NCBI RefSeq assembly: GCF_023715535.1
Contig: NZ_JAMBOI010000006.1
Span: 1 to 64,000 of the forward strand
Length of the DNA: 64,000 nt
Source: Sporosarcina luteola
GTDB taxonomy: Bacteria; Bacillota; Bacilli; Bacillales_A; Planococcaceae
Direction: 5' to 3'
The position numbers were made by a program, and so were the translations under genes. Under the pieces are notes generated by a model. It saw only the letters and a program-made list of their open reading frames with translations, ran no database searches and was not told where the DNA came from. Shown piece by piece: positions 44,763 through 54,900 of this stretch (positions are counted from its first letter, which is position 1; each line of letters starts with the position of its first letter).

Positions 44763-45980
44763 TCATGACCATCTATTGTTTTTATATTTCCGATAGTAAT
44801 TGATTTGCCTCATAAAAAGATACAATTTCCTTTTGAAGCTTTTGTCTCTCTTGTAAAACAACGGATTGGCATATTTGCCTGCTCTTATCAGCTGATCGAT
44901 TTCTTTACGTACTTTGGCATTGTCAACAAATTTCCTCAGGACGATTTTCGGAACGACGGTGAATAGGAACTTTTCGTCCAAGAGCGTCAACGGCTTTTCG
45001 ACTCCATAAATAAGGTCATCGACAAAATTCTTCGCCAGGTTATGTCCGCATGAAGTGATGTAATAACTTGAGCGTCCTTGTCGGATATTCACTTCGAACA
45101 CTTTGAACTTTTTATCGCGATGATCGTATTTCAAATCGAAGTTCGCGTAGCCGACGTAGTTGAGCGCCTCCAAGAACCCTTTCAGTTTCAGCATCATCTC
45201 TTCATTATACCGGGTGATTACCGCTGTATAATTGCCGATCGCAGTCAAGGTATGCTCCTGCAAAACGACTTGTCCGAACGTGATCAGCTCGGATTTGCCT
45301 TTGCTGTTAATGTAGAAAACGGAATCCCACATATATGTATCGTCGCCCGGGATGAAGTCCTGGATGATCAAGTCGTCACGATAACCACTGTTCTTAATTG
45401 TCTTGATGACTTGTTGGATTTCTTCATAAGAATCGACTTTATACACTTTCTGCATGCCTTCAAAAGGATGCTTGTAATATTGCACGCCGTTGCTTGGTTT
45501 GATGATAACAGGGAACATGACTTCTTCATCGAAACTGTCGTCTGTTTCACATGAATGGAAATATGTAGCTGGTGTATCAATCCCATGCTCTGCGCAAAGC
45601 TGGTAGAAATTTTTCTTAACAAGCAGATTATTCATCAATTCTTCGTCAATATAATTGAATACGAAATCCCGCTTGAGCGCTTCACGGCTTTCGATAATCA
45701 TGCGGACATATAAATCATTCGTTCCGATGAGCAACATCTTTTTCCCTTGCGTCTTATATTTTGCTGCAACTTGTTTTAAGAAGCGAACGAACTCGTCCTT
45801 TTCCCCCAAGTTCGGATTTAACTCGATTGCACCTGGAATCGTACTTAAACTTGTGAAAGATAAAGGCTCCTTCCCGACGAGAATCGGATTGATTCCGTAG
45901 GCCTCGTGAAAAGATATTGCCATATTGTATGCATTGATATCAGTCCCTACAATGATCGGGATAAACGGATGGTTTGTCAT
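44763..45980 (-). CDS. ATP-grasp ligase, probable D-aspartate (peptidoglycan cross-bridge) ligase
   Basis: A 405-residue protein with an N-terminal pre-ATP-grasp domain and the ATP-grasp fold: PVIIKPSNGVQYY (ATP-binding Lys), IIQDFIPG, and metal-binding FDLKYDHRD...FEVNIRQGRSSYY. The overall look is that of the D-aspartate ligase group, which adds D-Asp to the lysine of UDP-MurNAc-pentapeptide. That would suit Planococcaceae with Lys-D-Asp or Lys-D-Glu walls. The substrate is inferred. The start at 45980 follows GGAGG by 5 nt. Confidence 0.75.
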   Translation of the reverse strand: MTNHPFIPIIVGTDINAYNMAISFHEAYGINPILVGKEPLSFTSLSTIPGAIELNPNLGEKDEFVRFLKQVAAKYKTQGKKMLLIGTNDLYVRMIIESREALKRDFVFNYIDEELMNNLLVKKNFYQLCAEHGIDTPATYFHSCETDDSFDEEVMFPVIIKPSNGVQYYKHPFEGMQKVYKVDSYEEIQQVIKTIKNSGYRDDLIIQDFIPGDDTYMWDSVFYINSKGKSELITFGQVVLQEHTLTAIGNYTAVITRYNEEMMLKLKGFLEALNYVGYANFDLKYDHRDKKFKVFEVNIRQGRSSYYITSCGHNLAKNFVDDLIYGVEKPLTLLDEKFLFTVVPKIVLRKFVDNAKVRKEIDQLIRAGKYANPLFYKRDKSFKRKLYLFMRQINYYRKYKNNRWS

Positions 45981-46060
45981 AGTTTCCTCCAACATGTTTT
46001 CTCTATCTAAGTGTAGGGGTACTGATTTTCGATGTCAATCAACCGGGGCCAAACTTCCAT

Positions 46061-46756
46061 TTATTTCACCAATGATCCGGCGCCGACCCGTTCCCAAATA
46101 TGCCAAGGATGCTCGGCTGGCGGATTGGAAGTGAAGGTAAGTATCTCTTTCGTCGTCGGATGCGGGAAGGAAAGAGTATGTGCCCATAAAGCAATCTGCT
46201 GCCCAGGCCGGTTCACATGCTGACCGTATTTCTGATCCCCGTACAGTGGCGCGCCTGATGTTGCCATCTGTACCCGGATCTGATGCGACCTGCCTGTATG
46301 GAGCCGGATTGCGAGCAGACTCATCCCATCCTTCCTGTCAATTGTTTCATAATGGAGAATGGCTTTCTTTGCGTCCGGGTGGGATGCGTCAACAGCATGG
46401 ACCTTGTTTTTTTTCGTGTCCTTCCATAGGTAATGCTCCAATTGGCCCGCATCACCTAAGCTGCCCCTGACAACAGCCAAGTACGCCCTCTCCATTTCCC
46501 TTTTCCGCAGTACGTCGGAAAGTCGGGACGCGGCCTTTGACGTTTTTGCGAATACAAGGACGCCGCCTACCGGACGGTCCAACCGATGCACAAGACCTAA
46601 ATAGACATTCCCCGGCTTCTGATGCCGCTTCTTCAAATCCGCTTTCAATAATGTTAAAAGATCATCATCTCCGCTGTCATCACCCTGTACAGGCAAATTA
46701 ACTGGCTTCTCAACAACGAGCAAATGATTATCTTCATATAAAATGCTTATGATCAA
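46061..46756 (-). CDS. RluA-family pseudouridine synthase
   Basis: A 231-residue pseudouridylate synthase with catalytic Asp in LVHRLDRPVGGVLVFAKT and later IRLHTGRSHQIRVQM. It lacks an S4 domain, so it is the short RluA/TruC-type. The target RNA site is unknown. The start is TTG with weak AGGA 9 nt upstream. Confidence 0.88.
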   Translation of the reverse strand: MIISILYEDNHLLVVEKPVNLPVQGDDSGDDDLLTLLKADLKKRHQKPGNVYLGLVHRLDRPVGGVLVFAKTSKAASRLSDVLRKREMERAYLAVVRGSLGDAGQLEHYLWKDTKKNKVHAVDASHPDAKKAILHYETIDRKDGMSLLAIRLHTGRSHQIRVQMATSGAPLYGDQKYGQHVNRPGQQIALWAHTLSFPHPTTKEILTFTSNPPAEHPWHIWERVGAGSLVK

Positions 46757-46914
46757 TCTTCACAGTTCCTCTCAATAGTAGTGATGGACAAATTTCAGTA
46801 TAGACCGATTTACTCTATATTCCAGATCGTCTCCATTCCGTCTATTATACTATATTCCTCCCATCATTTCCGCTAAAAGTGGGAATTGAATGGTGGGAAT
46901 AAAAAACAACAAAA

Positions 46915-47085
46915 GCGTAGGGCGCTCGCTAACTGCTCGTAACGCTACGCTTTTACTCGCAAAAGCTGTTCTTCGTGACAGCTCTAGCTGCGACAGGCAT
47001 AAGGCGGATCTGCGAAACGGCGTCTTTTGCCGTGTAGCTGAGCCGACTTATGACCCGAGCAGCTAGCGCCCGGAGTCTAGACGAA
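46915..47085. repeat. Interspersed intergenic repeat (full-length copy)
   Basis: A 170-bp element with internal inverted segments (AGCGTAGGGCG..AACGCTACGCTTTT) and the block CGACTTATGACCCGAGCAGC...GCGCCCGGAGTCTAGACG also found degenerate near 17235. It fills the gap between the RluA gene and the phosphodiesterase gene. The general CTTATGACC-GAGC-GCGCCCGGA pattern is common in Bacillales intergenic DNA. Confidence 0.75.
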
Positions 47086-47086
47086 A

Positions 47087-47116
47087 AAAAAGCCGAAAAT
47101 CGCTTTTCGGCTTTTT
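47087..47116 (-). terminator. Terminator of the phosphodiesterase gene
   Basis: AAAAAGCCGAAAA / TTTTCGGCTTTTT with a 4-nt loop, bidirectional in look. Confidence 0.85.
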
Positions 47117-47125
47117 CTCATCCAT

Positions 47126-47959
47126 CTATTCCTGTACCAAGTAGATCGGTTCTTCTGTCGGCCATTTTGAAAAGTCCGAGATGATGCCGTCAACGCCGAA
47201 TCTTTGTGCTTTCGACACTAACCTTTTGTCTTTTTTTGACCAGACGAGAACTTTAGTATCTCTTTCATGAATATTATCCACCATCTTTTTGCTTAAGAAG
47301 GACACGTTGAAATTGATATACGATGCAAATGATGTCAATTCATCTAATCTCTTCGCAGATAATAACGATTCGGAAGGATGAACCAAGATTGCCACGTCAA
47401 CCTCCGGCAATAAAGTATGTATTTTCTTCATGGAATCGACATCGAATGATTGGATGATGATTGAACTGATATCATTATAATCCGTCAATAGCGAAACGAC
47501 CTTTTCTTCTATCCCCGGATAGGACTGCGGATTTTTCAGTTCGATTAATAATCCGACCTGGTCATAGAATTCTTCCATCAATTCGTTGAGCGTCAAAATC
47601 GGTTCGCCTTGGAACTCAACACCAAATGCCCCTCCTGCATCCAATGCTTTCAACTCATCCAATGTCATATCCTTGATGTATCCGCTTCCATTTGTTGTAC
47701 GGTCGATTTTATCATCATGCATGATAATGAGCTCACCATCCTTAGAAAGATGGACATCACATTCCAAGTAATCAGCACGGAGTTCGACTGCCTTATGGAA
47801 AGCGGAGCGGGTATTTTCAGGAGCAAAACCGGAGGCGCCCCTATGAGCAATACTAAGCAAGTTAGGATTATGAACCCTTTTCGTCTGGTCGTTAAAGCCG
47901 ACTAGGAGAAATAGGCATGCACTAATGATCGCGATGCAAACAATATTATGTCTTCTCAC
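47126..47959 (-). CDS. Glycerophosphodiester phosphodiesterase, membrane-anchored or secreted
   Basis: A 277-residue GDPD-family enzyme releasing glycerol-3-phosphate from deacylated phospholipids or teichoic acid. An N-terminal hydrophobic signal or anchor (about 7-24) is followed by HRGASGFAPENT with the catalytic His, ECDVHLSKDGELIIMHDDKIDRTTNGSG with metal and catalytic residues, and LLIELKNP. A GTG start at 47959 is 6 nt after GGGGG; the ATG at 47974 has no site. Confidence 0.9.
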   Translation of the reverse strand: MRRHNIVCIAIISACLFLLVGFNDQTKRVHNPNLLSIAHRGASGFAPENTRSAFHKAVELRADYLECDVHLSKDGELIIMHDDKIDRTTNGSGYIKDMTLDELKALDAGGAFGVEFQGEPILTLNELMEEFYDQVGLLIELKNPQSYPGIEEKVVSLLTDYNDISSIIIQSFDVDSMKKIHTLLPEVDVAILVHPSESLLSAKRLDELTSFASYINFNVSFLSKKMVDNIHERDTKVLVWSKKDKRLVSKAQRFGVDGIISDFSKWPTEEPIYLVQE

Positions 47960-48238
47960 ATGAATCCCCCGCATTCTCTCATCGGATTATTACTGTCTAC
48001 TTATCTAATATCCGAATTATCTTTCTATTATATTATCATAAGTTATTAGTCTTGAATACCCTTATATTCGTAATAAGCTGAAAGTATTACACTTTTTTCG
48101 CAAATATCTGTTTTATCATTCTATGCGCTTGCATAGTAAAGCAATGGTAGTAATGATTGGTTGAGAAAGATTTCACTGATCCTGAAAGGCCAATTCTAAA
48201 AATGGTATACTATTCTTACTTGTTAGGAGGCCGATAGA

Positions 48239-48994
48239 ATGGAGTTCGAAAAATACCTCGAGCGTTTTAATGCATCACATGACAACATACCTTCCCTGCA
48301 GCAGTTGTCTGAACTGCAACGTCTGCATATGACCAAAATTCCATTTGAAAATCTCGATGTCATCCGCAGTGTACCGATCTATTTAAATTTGAACACGATT
48401 TACGATAAAATCGTACTTCGGAATCGTGGTGGCTATTGCTATGAATTGAACGGTCTATTTCATTGGCTTTTGAGACAGCTAGGATACGACGCTTCCCTCG
48501 TCTCCGCCACTGTATACCGGCCGAATGGACAGTGGGCGAAGCCTGAAACGCATGCCGCCATTATCGTCCAATTGGATGAACCCTATCTGGTCGACGTCGG
48601 ATTCGGGGATTCCACTATCCTTCCAATTCCATTGAACGGGAGCCCGCAAACAGACGTCAGTGGAACTTATGCGGTACAGCAATCCAGTAAGGATGTTTTT
48701 GATTTGATTAGAACTCGGAACGGGGACTCCCGACCACTGTACCGATTTACCACAATTGAAAAGCAGCTTTCCGACTTCCATGAAGGATGTGTGTTCAATC
48801 AAGTCTCACCCGAATCGACCTTCACCCATGTTGACATCGTCACAAAAGCGACTCCTACAGGCAGAACAACGTTAAGAGACTTTGAGTTGACAGTATCCGA
48901 TAATGGCGTGATAAGCTCCAAGACAATCACTGAAGATGCAAAAGAAGCAATTCTGATGGATCTATTCGGAATTAACGTTCGAAAGTGCAAATAA
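48239..48994 (+). CDS. Arylamine N-acetyltransferase
   Basis: A 251-residue NAT that transfers acetyl from acetyl-CoA to arylamines or hydrazines through a Cys-His-Asp triad. These are seen in RNRGGYCYELNGLF (Cys), ETHAAIIV (His) and YLVDVGFGDS (Asp). TTAGGAGG lies upstream of its ATG, and a TATACT -10 element near 48205. It is convergent with the RsbR gene over a shared terminator. Confidence 0.92.
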   Translation: MEFEKYLERFNASHDNIPSLQQLSELQRLHMTKIPFENLDVIRSVPIYLNLNTIYDKIVLRNRGGYCYELNGLFHWLLRQLGYDASLVSATVYRPNGQWAKPETHAAIIVQLDEPYLVDVGFGDSTILPIPLNGSPQTDVSGTYAVQQSSKDVFDLIRTRNGDSRPLYRFTTIEKQLSDFHEGCVFNQVSPESTFTHVDIVTKATPTGRTTLRDFELTVSDNGVISSKTITEDAKEAILMDLFGINVRKCK

Positions 48995-48995
48995 A

Positions 48996-49049
48996 AAATG
49001 GAGTGTCCAGATTGACGGTGAAAACCGAAGTTTTGGACACTCCATTTTT
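48996..49049. terminator. Bidirectional terminator between NAT and RsbR genes
   Basis: A 15-bp stem AAAATGGAGTGTCCA / TGGACACTCCATTTT with a roughly 23-nt loop and a T-run. Confidence 0.85.
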
Positions 49050-49056
49050 ACGTTTA

Positions 49057-49908
49057 TTATATTTCAAAATCCTTAAAATTCTTTTTAAGCGCCAACTGCA
49101 GCGAACCAAACGTACGGATTTTCGAAAAATCCAATCCCAATTGGACGGAAGTTTGAGCAATTTCCGGGCGGATACCCGTCATTGTCGACTCGATCCCTAG
49201 CAAATCAAGCACCTGCATCAACTGATAAATATGATTCGCCACCATCGTATCGATTATGGAAACACCCGACAAATCAATAAAGAGATGACTGACGTCAAGT
49301 TCCACACATCGAGTCGGTACATAATCACTAATCGATTGGACCCTAGTCGTATCGACATCCCCGATGAGCGGCAGTACCCCGATCATCGAATTAAGCTTGA
49401 TGATCGGCGCATTCAACTCTTCAATCAAGCTTTGTTGAGCGAATAGCCGTGAATTTATCAGCTCATCATACTTCGTCGTGAACTCCACTATGATTTCGTC
49501 GAACGCCTTATGTATAAGGATGCCCCACTTTAGAATGTCACCACGGAGGACACGATCCCCTTCCCGATCGACAAACTTTACGATAAACTCCCAAAATGTA
49601 ATCCTTAACTTACTTAATGCATTAAGGACTTCATAGATCGGCGTCCTGCTGCTAACCCGACTTTCCGCAACAAGCTTTGCCCAGCTTTTTTTATTATTTT
49701 CAAATGCCTCCTGGTCTTCCAATAGACTGCTTGCTATTGTCAAATTCGTCAGCCTGTTTTGCTCCCGCAGCATCTGCTCTGACCAATCACCGGCATCCTT
49801 CGAATAAATCGAGCCATCCTTTTCTTCACGTTCCAACAACCACGCATCTGTAATGGCATCTCTGTTTTCAAGCAAGTAATCGTAAAGCTCCTGGTTCATA
49901 TCTTTCAT
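49057..49908 (-). CDS. RsbR-type STAS protein (stressosome component)
   Basis: A 283-residue protein with an N-terminal four-helix/globin-like RsbR domain (1-150), a linker helix, and a STAS domain (about 165-280). The STAS conserved core INAPIIKLN...VLPLIGDVDTTR, FIDLSGVSIIDTMVANHI (phosphorylatable Thr region) and GIRPEIAQT follow the RsbR paralogues that build the stressosome upstream of sigma-B. No partner rsbS/rsbT is in the window, so it is an orphan paralogue. The ATG at 49908 is 6 nt after GGAGGG. Confidence 0.85.
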   Translation of the reverse strand: MKDMNQELYDYLLENRDAITDAWLLEREEKDGSIYSKDAGDWSEQMLREQNRLTNLTIASSLLEDQEAFENNKKSWAKLVAESRVSSRTPIYEVLNALSKLRITFWEFIVKFVDREGDRVLRGDILKWGILIHKAFDEIIVEFTTKYDELINSRLFAQQSLIEELNAPIIKLNSMIGVLPLIGDVDTTRVQSISDYVPTRCVELDVSHLFIDLSGVSIIDTMVANHIYQLMQVLDLLGIESTMTGIRPEIAQTSVQLGLDFSKIRTFGSLQLALKKNFKDFEI

Positions 49909-50007
49909 TTCCATCCCTCCAACCGACGATCAATTAGTTAACTAATAGTGTAACAAAAAAAATACGTACTGGGAATATATAGTGAACAATTCCCAATACG
50001 TATCTAG

Positions 50008-50787
50008 TTAATTAATGATTTTTATCTTCACCTTTTTAACGCCCCACTGCATCGCACTATCATAAGAAGGGATGAAAACATCAATCTTATGCCCTTTGAT
50101 TGCGCTGCCAACATCTCCGGCAATCGCCTCCCCATAGCCTTCCACCCAAACTTTCGTTCCTAGTGGAATAATCGACGGATCTACCGCTATGACTTTCTTA
50201 TCTGGATTGGCTCGTAAATCAATTCCATACGCTGTCGTTCCTGAACAACCGGGACAGTAGGCAGTATATGCAGTTGCAGTTACAATCATTTCAGTTCCTG
50301 AACTTGCCGGTGGGCTCGAAATGGATTCGTTGAATGCCGGTTTTCTTTGTGCGTTTTCCGGAATGGATTCCTGAGTGACCGATGCAACCTTGACAGTTTC
50401 TAGTGCAGCGGCTTCATTTCCTGGATTTTCTATATTAATTGTCAATACATCACCCGGGTGGATTACTTCTCCGGTTAAATCATTTGCACTCATTAATTCT
50501 TCCAATGTTAAATCGTAATTTAAGGCGATTCGATATAGATTATCGCCTTCTACGACCGTGTATGTTATAGGTTCTTCCTTCAATAACTCTAGCGGCGGGT
50601 AAAATAATGGAAACGCATCTCTCAGGATTTCGGCAAAAGGAATATCAATAAGATTCGGTCTCACTTCTTGGGAAAGATTTGTGATTTCCTCTCCGTTTTC
50701 TGTCTGGCTAAATATAGCCGCTTCGGTCACGACACTGAATGAGAGTGTCATAATTGCGGTCAACATAATCATTTTCATCTTACTCAA
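50008..50787 (-). CDS. Secreted LysM and 3D-domain cell wall protein
   Basis: A 259-residue protein: signal peptide (about 1-23), one LysM peptidoglycan-binding motif (YTVVEGDNLYRIALNY...IHPGDVLTI, about 95-140), a Ser/Pro/Glu linker and a C-terminal 3D domain (VTATAYTAYCPG, DLRANPDKKVIAVDPSIIPLGTKV, GDVGSAIKGHKIDVF) with the three aspartates of the lytic transglycosylase-like double-psi barrel. It resembles B. subtilis YocH. TTG start at 50787 after GAGGAG; the 38 upstream codons are not plausible. Confidence 0.88.
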   Translation of the reverse strand: MSKMKMIMLTAIMTLSFSVVTEAAIFSQTENGEEITNLSQEVRPNLIDIPFAEILRDAFPLFYPPLELLKEEPITYTVVEGDNLYRIALNYDLTLEELMSANDLTGEVIHPGDVLTINIENPGNEAAALETVKVASVTQESIPENAQRKPAFNESISSPPASSGTEMIVTATAYTAYCPGCSGTTAYGIDLRANPDKKVIAVDPSIIPLGTKVWVEGYGEAIAGDVGSAIKGHKIDVFIPSYDSAMQWGVKKVKIKIIN

Positions 50788-50991
50788 GTAATATTGCTCC
50801 TCTCTACTTAACAATTTCCCCAGTTCTATCCAAATACTTTCAAAATCAAACATATTTCTTTCAAAAGTTTTGAATATGACAAACAAGAAGTTGATTAACA
50901 TAGTGAAACTGTCATAGGAAATAGCGGATTTTGTTTACTTATTTGCAGAAGAGGGCAAATTAAAGAAAACGGTTAGTAAGGAGCGAATTTC

Positions 50992-51108
50992 ATGAAATTA
51001 GGAAGAGTAATTAAGACAGCTATTAAATGGGCTCCGGTTGTATATCCGATTGTCCGCAAACTTATATCAAATAAAGAAAAAACGACTGCCCCATTACGGA
51101 GGCGCTGA
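50992..51108 (+). CDS. Small basic protein (38 aa)
   Basis: ATG 8 nt after AAGGAG encodes 38 residues, strongly basic with a central hydrophobic run (AIKWAPVVYPIVRKLI) and C-terminal PLRRR. An amphipathic or membrane-associated peptide is likely. The family is not recognised. The clear ribosome site and codon use support a real gene. Confidence 0.5.
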   Translation: MKLGRVIKTAIKWAPVVYPIVRKLISNKEKTTAPLRRR

Positions 51109-51203
51109 ATCGAGCATAGTTGTCCACTGTGAATGATCGGGTACGAATAGATTCACCGTCATTGCCAATCCTATAAGGAAACAGATATAGGGAGGCAATA
51201 GCT

Positions 51204-51410
51204 ATGGCTGATGAGAAGCTGCCCGCAGACAGTGAAAAGCGAGAAACGATCGACTTTCGCTATTTAGCGCATCCTGAAGGGATTCCCTCTTCGGATCGCG
51301 TAAGTTTGTTCGATATGCATGAAGACATGCAGACAGTGGATACGATCAACTTGGATGATATGAAAGAAGATTTGCGAAAAGAGAGGATTCATAAAAATCC
51401 TCGACGTTGA
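51204..51410 (+). CDS. Small hydrophilic protein of unknown function (68 aa)
   Basis: A 68-residue, highly charged protein without cysteine or membrane segments. It starts after AGGGAGG and ends just before a strong terminator, so it looks like a real gene. I do not recognise its family. Confidence 0.6.
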   Translation: MADEKLPADSEKRETIDFRYLAHPEGIPSSDRVSLFDMHEDMQTVDTINLDDMKEDLRKERIHKNPRR

Positions 51411-51415
51411 ATGAA

Positions 51416-51447
51416 AGAAGCCGGCAAATTGCCGGCTTCTTTTTTTC
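51416..51447 (+). terminator. Terminator of the 68-residue gene
   Basis: An 11-bp perfect stem GAAGCCGGCAA / TTGCCGGCTTC followed by seven T residues. Confidence 0.9.
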
Positions 51448-51931
51448 GGTCTACTACTTGGGAAAATTTTTCGGATCGATGTTCCTAATTAGTAGCCTCA
51501 ATTTCAATATTAGATTATGCCCATATTTCATTGTTTTATAAATAAGTAATAGTTCATTTCATTTCAATTTTAGGCCTTCTATATTATTTTCTTTTTCCCT
51601 CCGCTTCCCCTCCCCATTAACCATCTTCTTCATCACACTCAAAAACTCTTTACCTAAAGCATTAATATTAACTATTTGACTTTTTATAACCAATAGTAAA
51701 CCATGATGAAATCCCCAATTCTAATGGAATCAAGTTAGTTACTTATCATTATTTATTAATTAGTCGGATGATTAAGTATTTATTTTAAATTTAATAATTG
51801 TATAATATTACTAGACAGCCAGATACGGAGATTCCGACACCAAAGAACCTTAACGATTGAGAAAGGGGGCGAATGGTGTTTTTTTGATGGTTCGGAGAAG
51901 GGACGGTCGAAACTAAAAAGGAGGAATGGAA
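51448..51931 (+). other. AT-rich untranslated gap before the subtilase gene
   Basis: No gene. The first 380 bases are very AT-rich. A TATAAT (51799-51804) without a good -35 may be the promoter; it is followed by about 125 nt of leader that ends with AAAAAGGAGG. Confidence 0.4.
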
Positions 51932-54900
51932 TTGAGGAAGCGTAGACGAATGAGATACTTCAGCATTGCAGCAACGATTCTGATGGTGTTTTCATTAATG
52001 ACACCTGCACTGGCGGCAAGCACGGGAATGAATAAACAGTTGCATCACTCGTTGCGAGATTCGAATGAGATAGCCAAAGAGAAAGTCAGCAATCGATTGC
52101 TCGATAGCTTTAAAGATGAGAGCATGGTCACTTTTCTAATTAAATTCAAGGATCAAGCTGACACGGAGCAAGTGGCGGCTACGGCAAAGAAACAGGCAAG
52201 CCAGGCAAACCTTTCCGGAAAGCAATCAGTAATGCTGACTAGATCGGCTGTCGTCTCCGAGTTACGATTGACTTCCCTAGAATCGCAGCAAAACGTCATG
52301 CAGTTTCTTGAACAGCAAGTGAAAGCCGGCAAAGCAAAAGACATCACATCCTACTATATCGTCAATGGAATGGCGGTAACCGCGACAAAGGAAATCGCAC
52401 AAGCAGTTGGGACATTCGCGGAAGTTGAAAAGGTTCTGCCGAATGAAACGCGCCAACTACAAACTACAGTAGTTGAAAACTCTGAAGCCCCTAAATCGCA
52501 ACTGGCGAATGTCGAGTGGAATGTTGAGCGCGTCAACGCACTTCAAGCTTGGGACATGGGGATTGATGGATCGGGTACCGTCGTTGCAAGCATCGATACA
52601 GGCGCGCAATGGGATCACCCAGCATTGAAACAGAAATACCGGGGGTACAACCCGGGAACCGGCGAAGTGAATCATGACTACAACTGGTTCGATGCTACGG
52701 CTGGAAGGACAACCCCTTATGATGATCATGGACATGGTACACATGTGACCGGCACCATGGTCGGAAGCGAACCGAACGGGAATAACCAGATTGGTGTCGC
52801 TCCTGGCGCCAAGTGGATTGCCGTGAAGGCTTTCACTGCTAGCGGGGGAACGGACCGCGATTTATTGGCAGCCGCACAATGGATTCTTGCTCCAACTGAC
52901 GCAAACGGGAATGCGCGGGTGGACCTGGCTCCAGACGTCGTCAATAACTCTTGGGGCGGCGGCGCTGGCCTTGATGAATGGTACCGGGATGTCGTCAGGA
53001 ACTGGCGCGCCGCGGAAATCTTCCCTGAATTTTCCGCAGGCAACACGACACTAACGAACCCCGGAGGTCCTGGATCGGTTGCCGCCCCTGCGAACTATCC
53101 GGAATCCTTTGCAACAGGCGCAACAGACATCAATAATAAAGTGGCAAGTTTCTCTCTTCGAGGACCTTCCCCTTACAATCAAATAAAACCTGATATTTCC
53201 GCACCGGGTGTCAACATCCGCTCTTCTGTTCCTGGAAGCGGCTATGAAGGCGGCTGGAATGGCACATCAATGGCCGGCCCTGCTGTGTCAGGCGTTGCTG
53301 CCTTACTCCGGCAAGTGAACGCCACAATTTCAGTCGAGGAAATGGAACAGGTGCTGTTGGCTACAGCGACTCCGTTGACGGATAATGTATACCCGACTAC
53401 CCCGAACCATGGGTATGGGCACGGCCTAGTCGATGCCTATGCAGCTGTTTCATCCATCGCAAGCGGGCTCGGAAAGCTTGAAGGTCAGGTGACGAAGCAA
53501 GGCGATGATAATGAACCTCCTACATTCGAGCACTCAGCGCCATCGGAAACGTATGCGGGGATGGACTTGGATCTACGCATCAACGTGACGGATAATATAA
53601 GCATTTCTTCCGTGACACTACAATATGTAAATGCAGACGGACAGTGGAGTTCAATGAAAGCTGAGAGAAAATCCGGAGACTACCTATCGGGTGAATTCGG
53701 TGTTACAATTTCGGGCGACGTCATTTCCGGAAATGCATTCACTTACAAATGGGTCATTACTGATTTTGGCAACAATGAAGTATCGAGCGAAGAATTTACA
53801 GTCCTCGTCAAACCGGGAATCACAGTCGGCTATTTCGAGAACTTTGAACAGTCGCCAGTAGGATGGACTTCGTTCGGGAATAAAAACAGCTGGGAATGGG
53901 GTAAACCGACTTCCGGTCCTGGAAATGCGGCCTCAGGAGAGAAAGTATACGCCACGAATTTAGCCGGAATGTATGAGAGCAGCATGAATGCCACGCTTGT
54001 CATGCCGCCGGTTGATCTTCCGGAAGGCGCATCCTATTTGCAGTTTAAGCAATGGCATAATTTTGAGCAGTCCTCTTCCGGAAGAGCTTGGGATTATGGA
54101 CATGTGTTCATTTCCACGGATATGGAGAATTGGACGCAATTGCTTATGATCCAAGGAGCTTCAAATGCTTGGATCGATGCAGAAGTGGACCTGTCCGCAT
54201 ATAGCGGCCAACGTGTCTATATCGGATTCAATGCGTTCTCCGATGGAAGCGTAGTTAGAGAGGGCTGGTATATTGACGATGTCGCTTTAAGCGCTCAATC
54301 ACAAACTGGCACAATCTCGCTTACTCCTAAAAATAATTTGTTTGAAAACAATAGCCCTCAAGCTTTAAAACCTGGAAAAGGAAAAAATCCAGATCTTATT
54401 ATCGAAAAAGGGAAAGAAGCACTTGAAACACCTGTCGATCCTAAGACAATCAAGCCCGTAATGCCGAAAGAAGAACCGGCACCTCCTGTTGAAGACGATA
54501 AAGCTGCGCCTGTCCTACTGCCATTAGGTGCACAAGTGAATATTCTTGAAACGGATCGATCGGTCTATACGAATCCTGCGGACGGATCGTATACGATGAC
54601 GCACGGTGCGGGAACTTTCACGGCGAAAGCGGAAGCGTACGGATACCAATCTAAGGCTCAGACCGTAACAATCAATGCAGATGAAACGGCAATCGCAAAC
54701 TTCACATTAGAAGAAATGCCCCAGGCCACAATAAGTGGAACAGTAACAGACCAATCAACTGGTGAGCCGATTGCAGGAGCGACATTGCTTCTAGTGGAAG
54801 ATGCGAACATCTCCCCTGTCCAAACCGACGCTGCAGGACATTTCACAATCACCGCATATGAAGGCGATTATACGCTGAAAGTGGTGGCACGCGGATATCA

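Noticed and set aside
46915..47085. Large repeat as an insertion sequence
   Set aside because: No transposase, no clear terminal inverted repeats or target duplication; at most a non-autonomous element.
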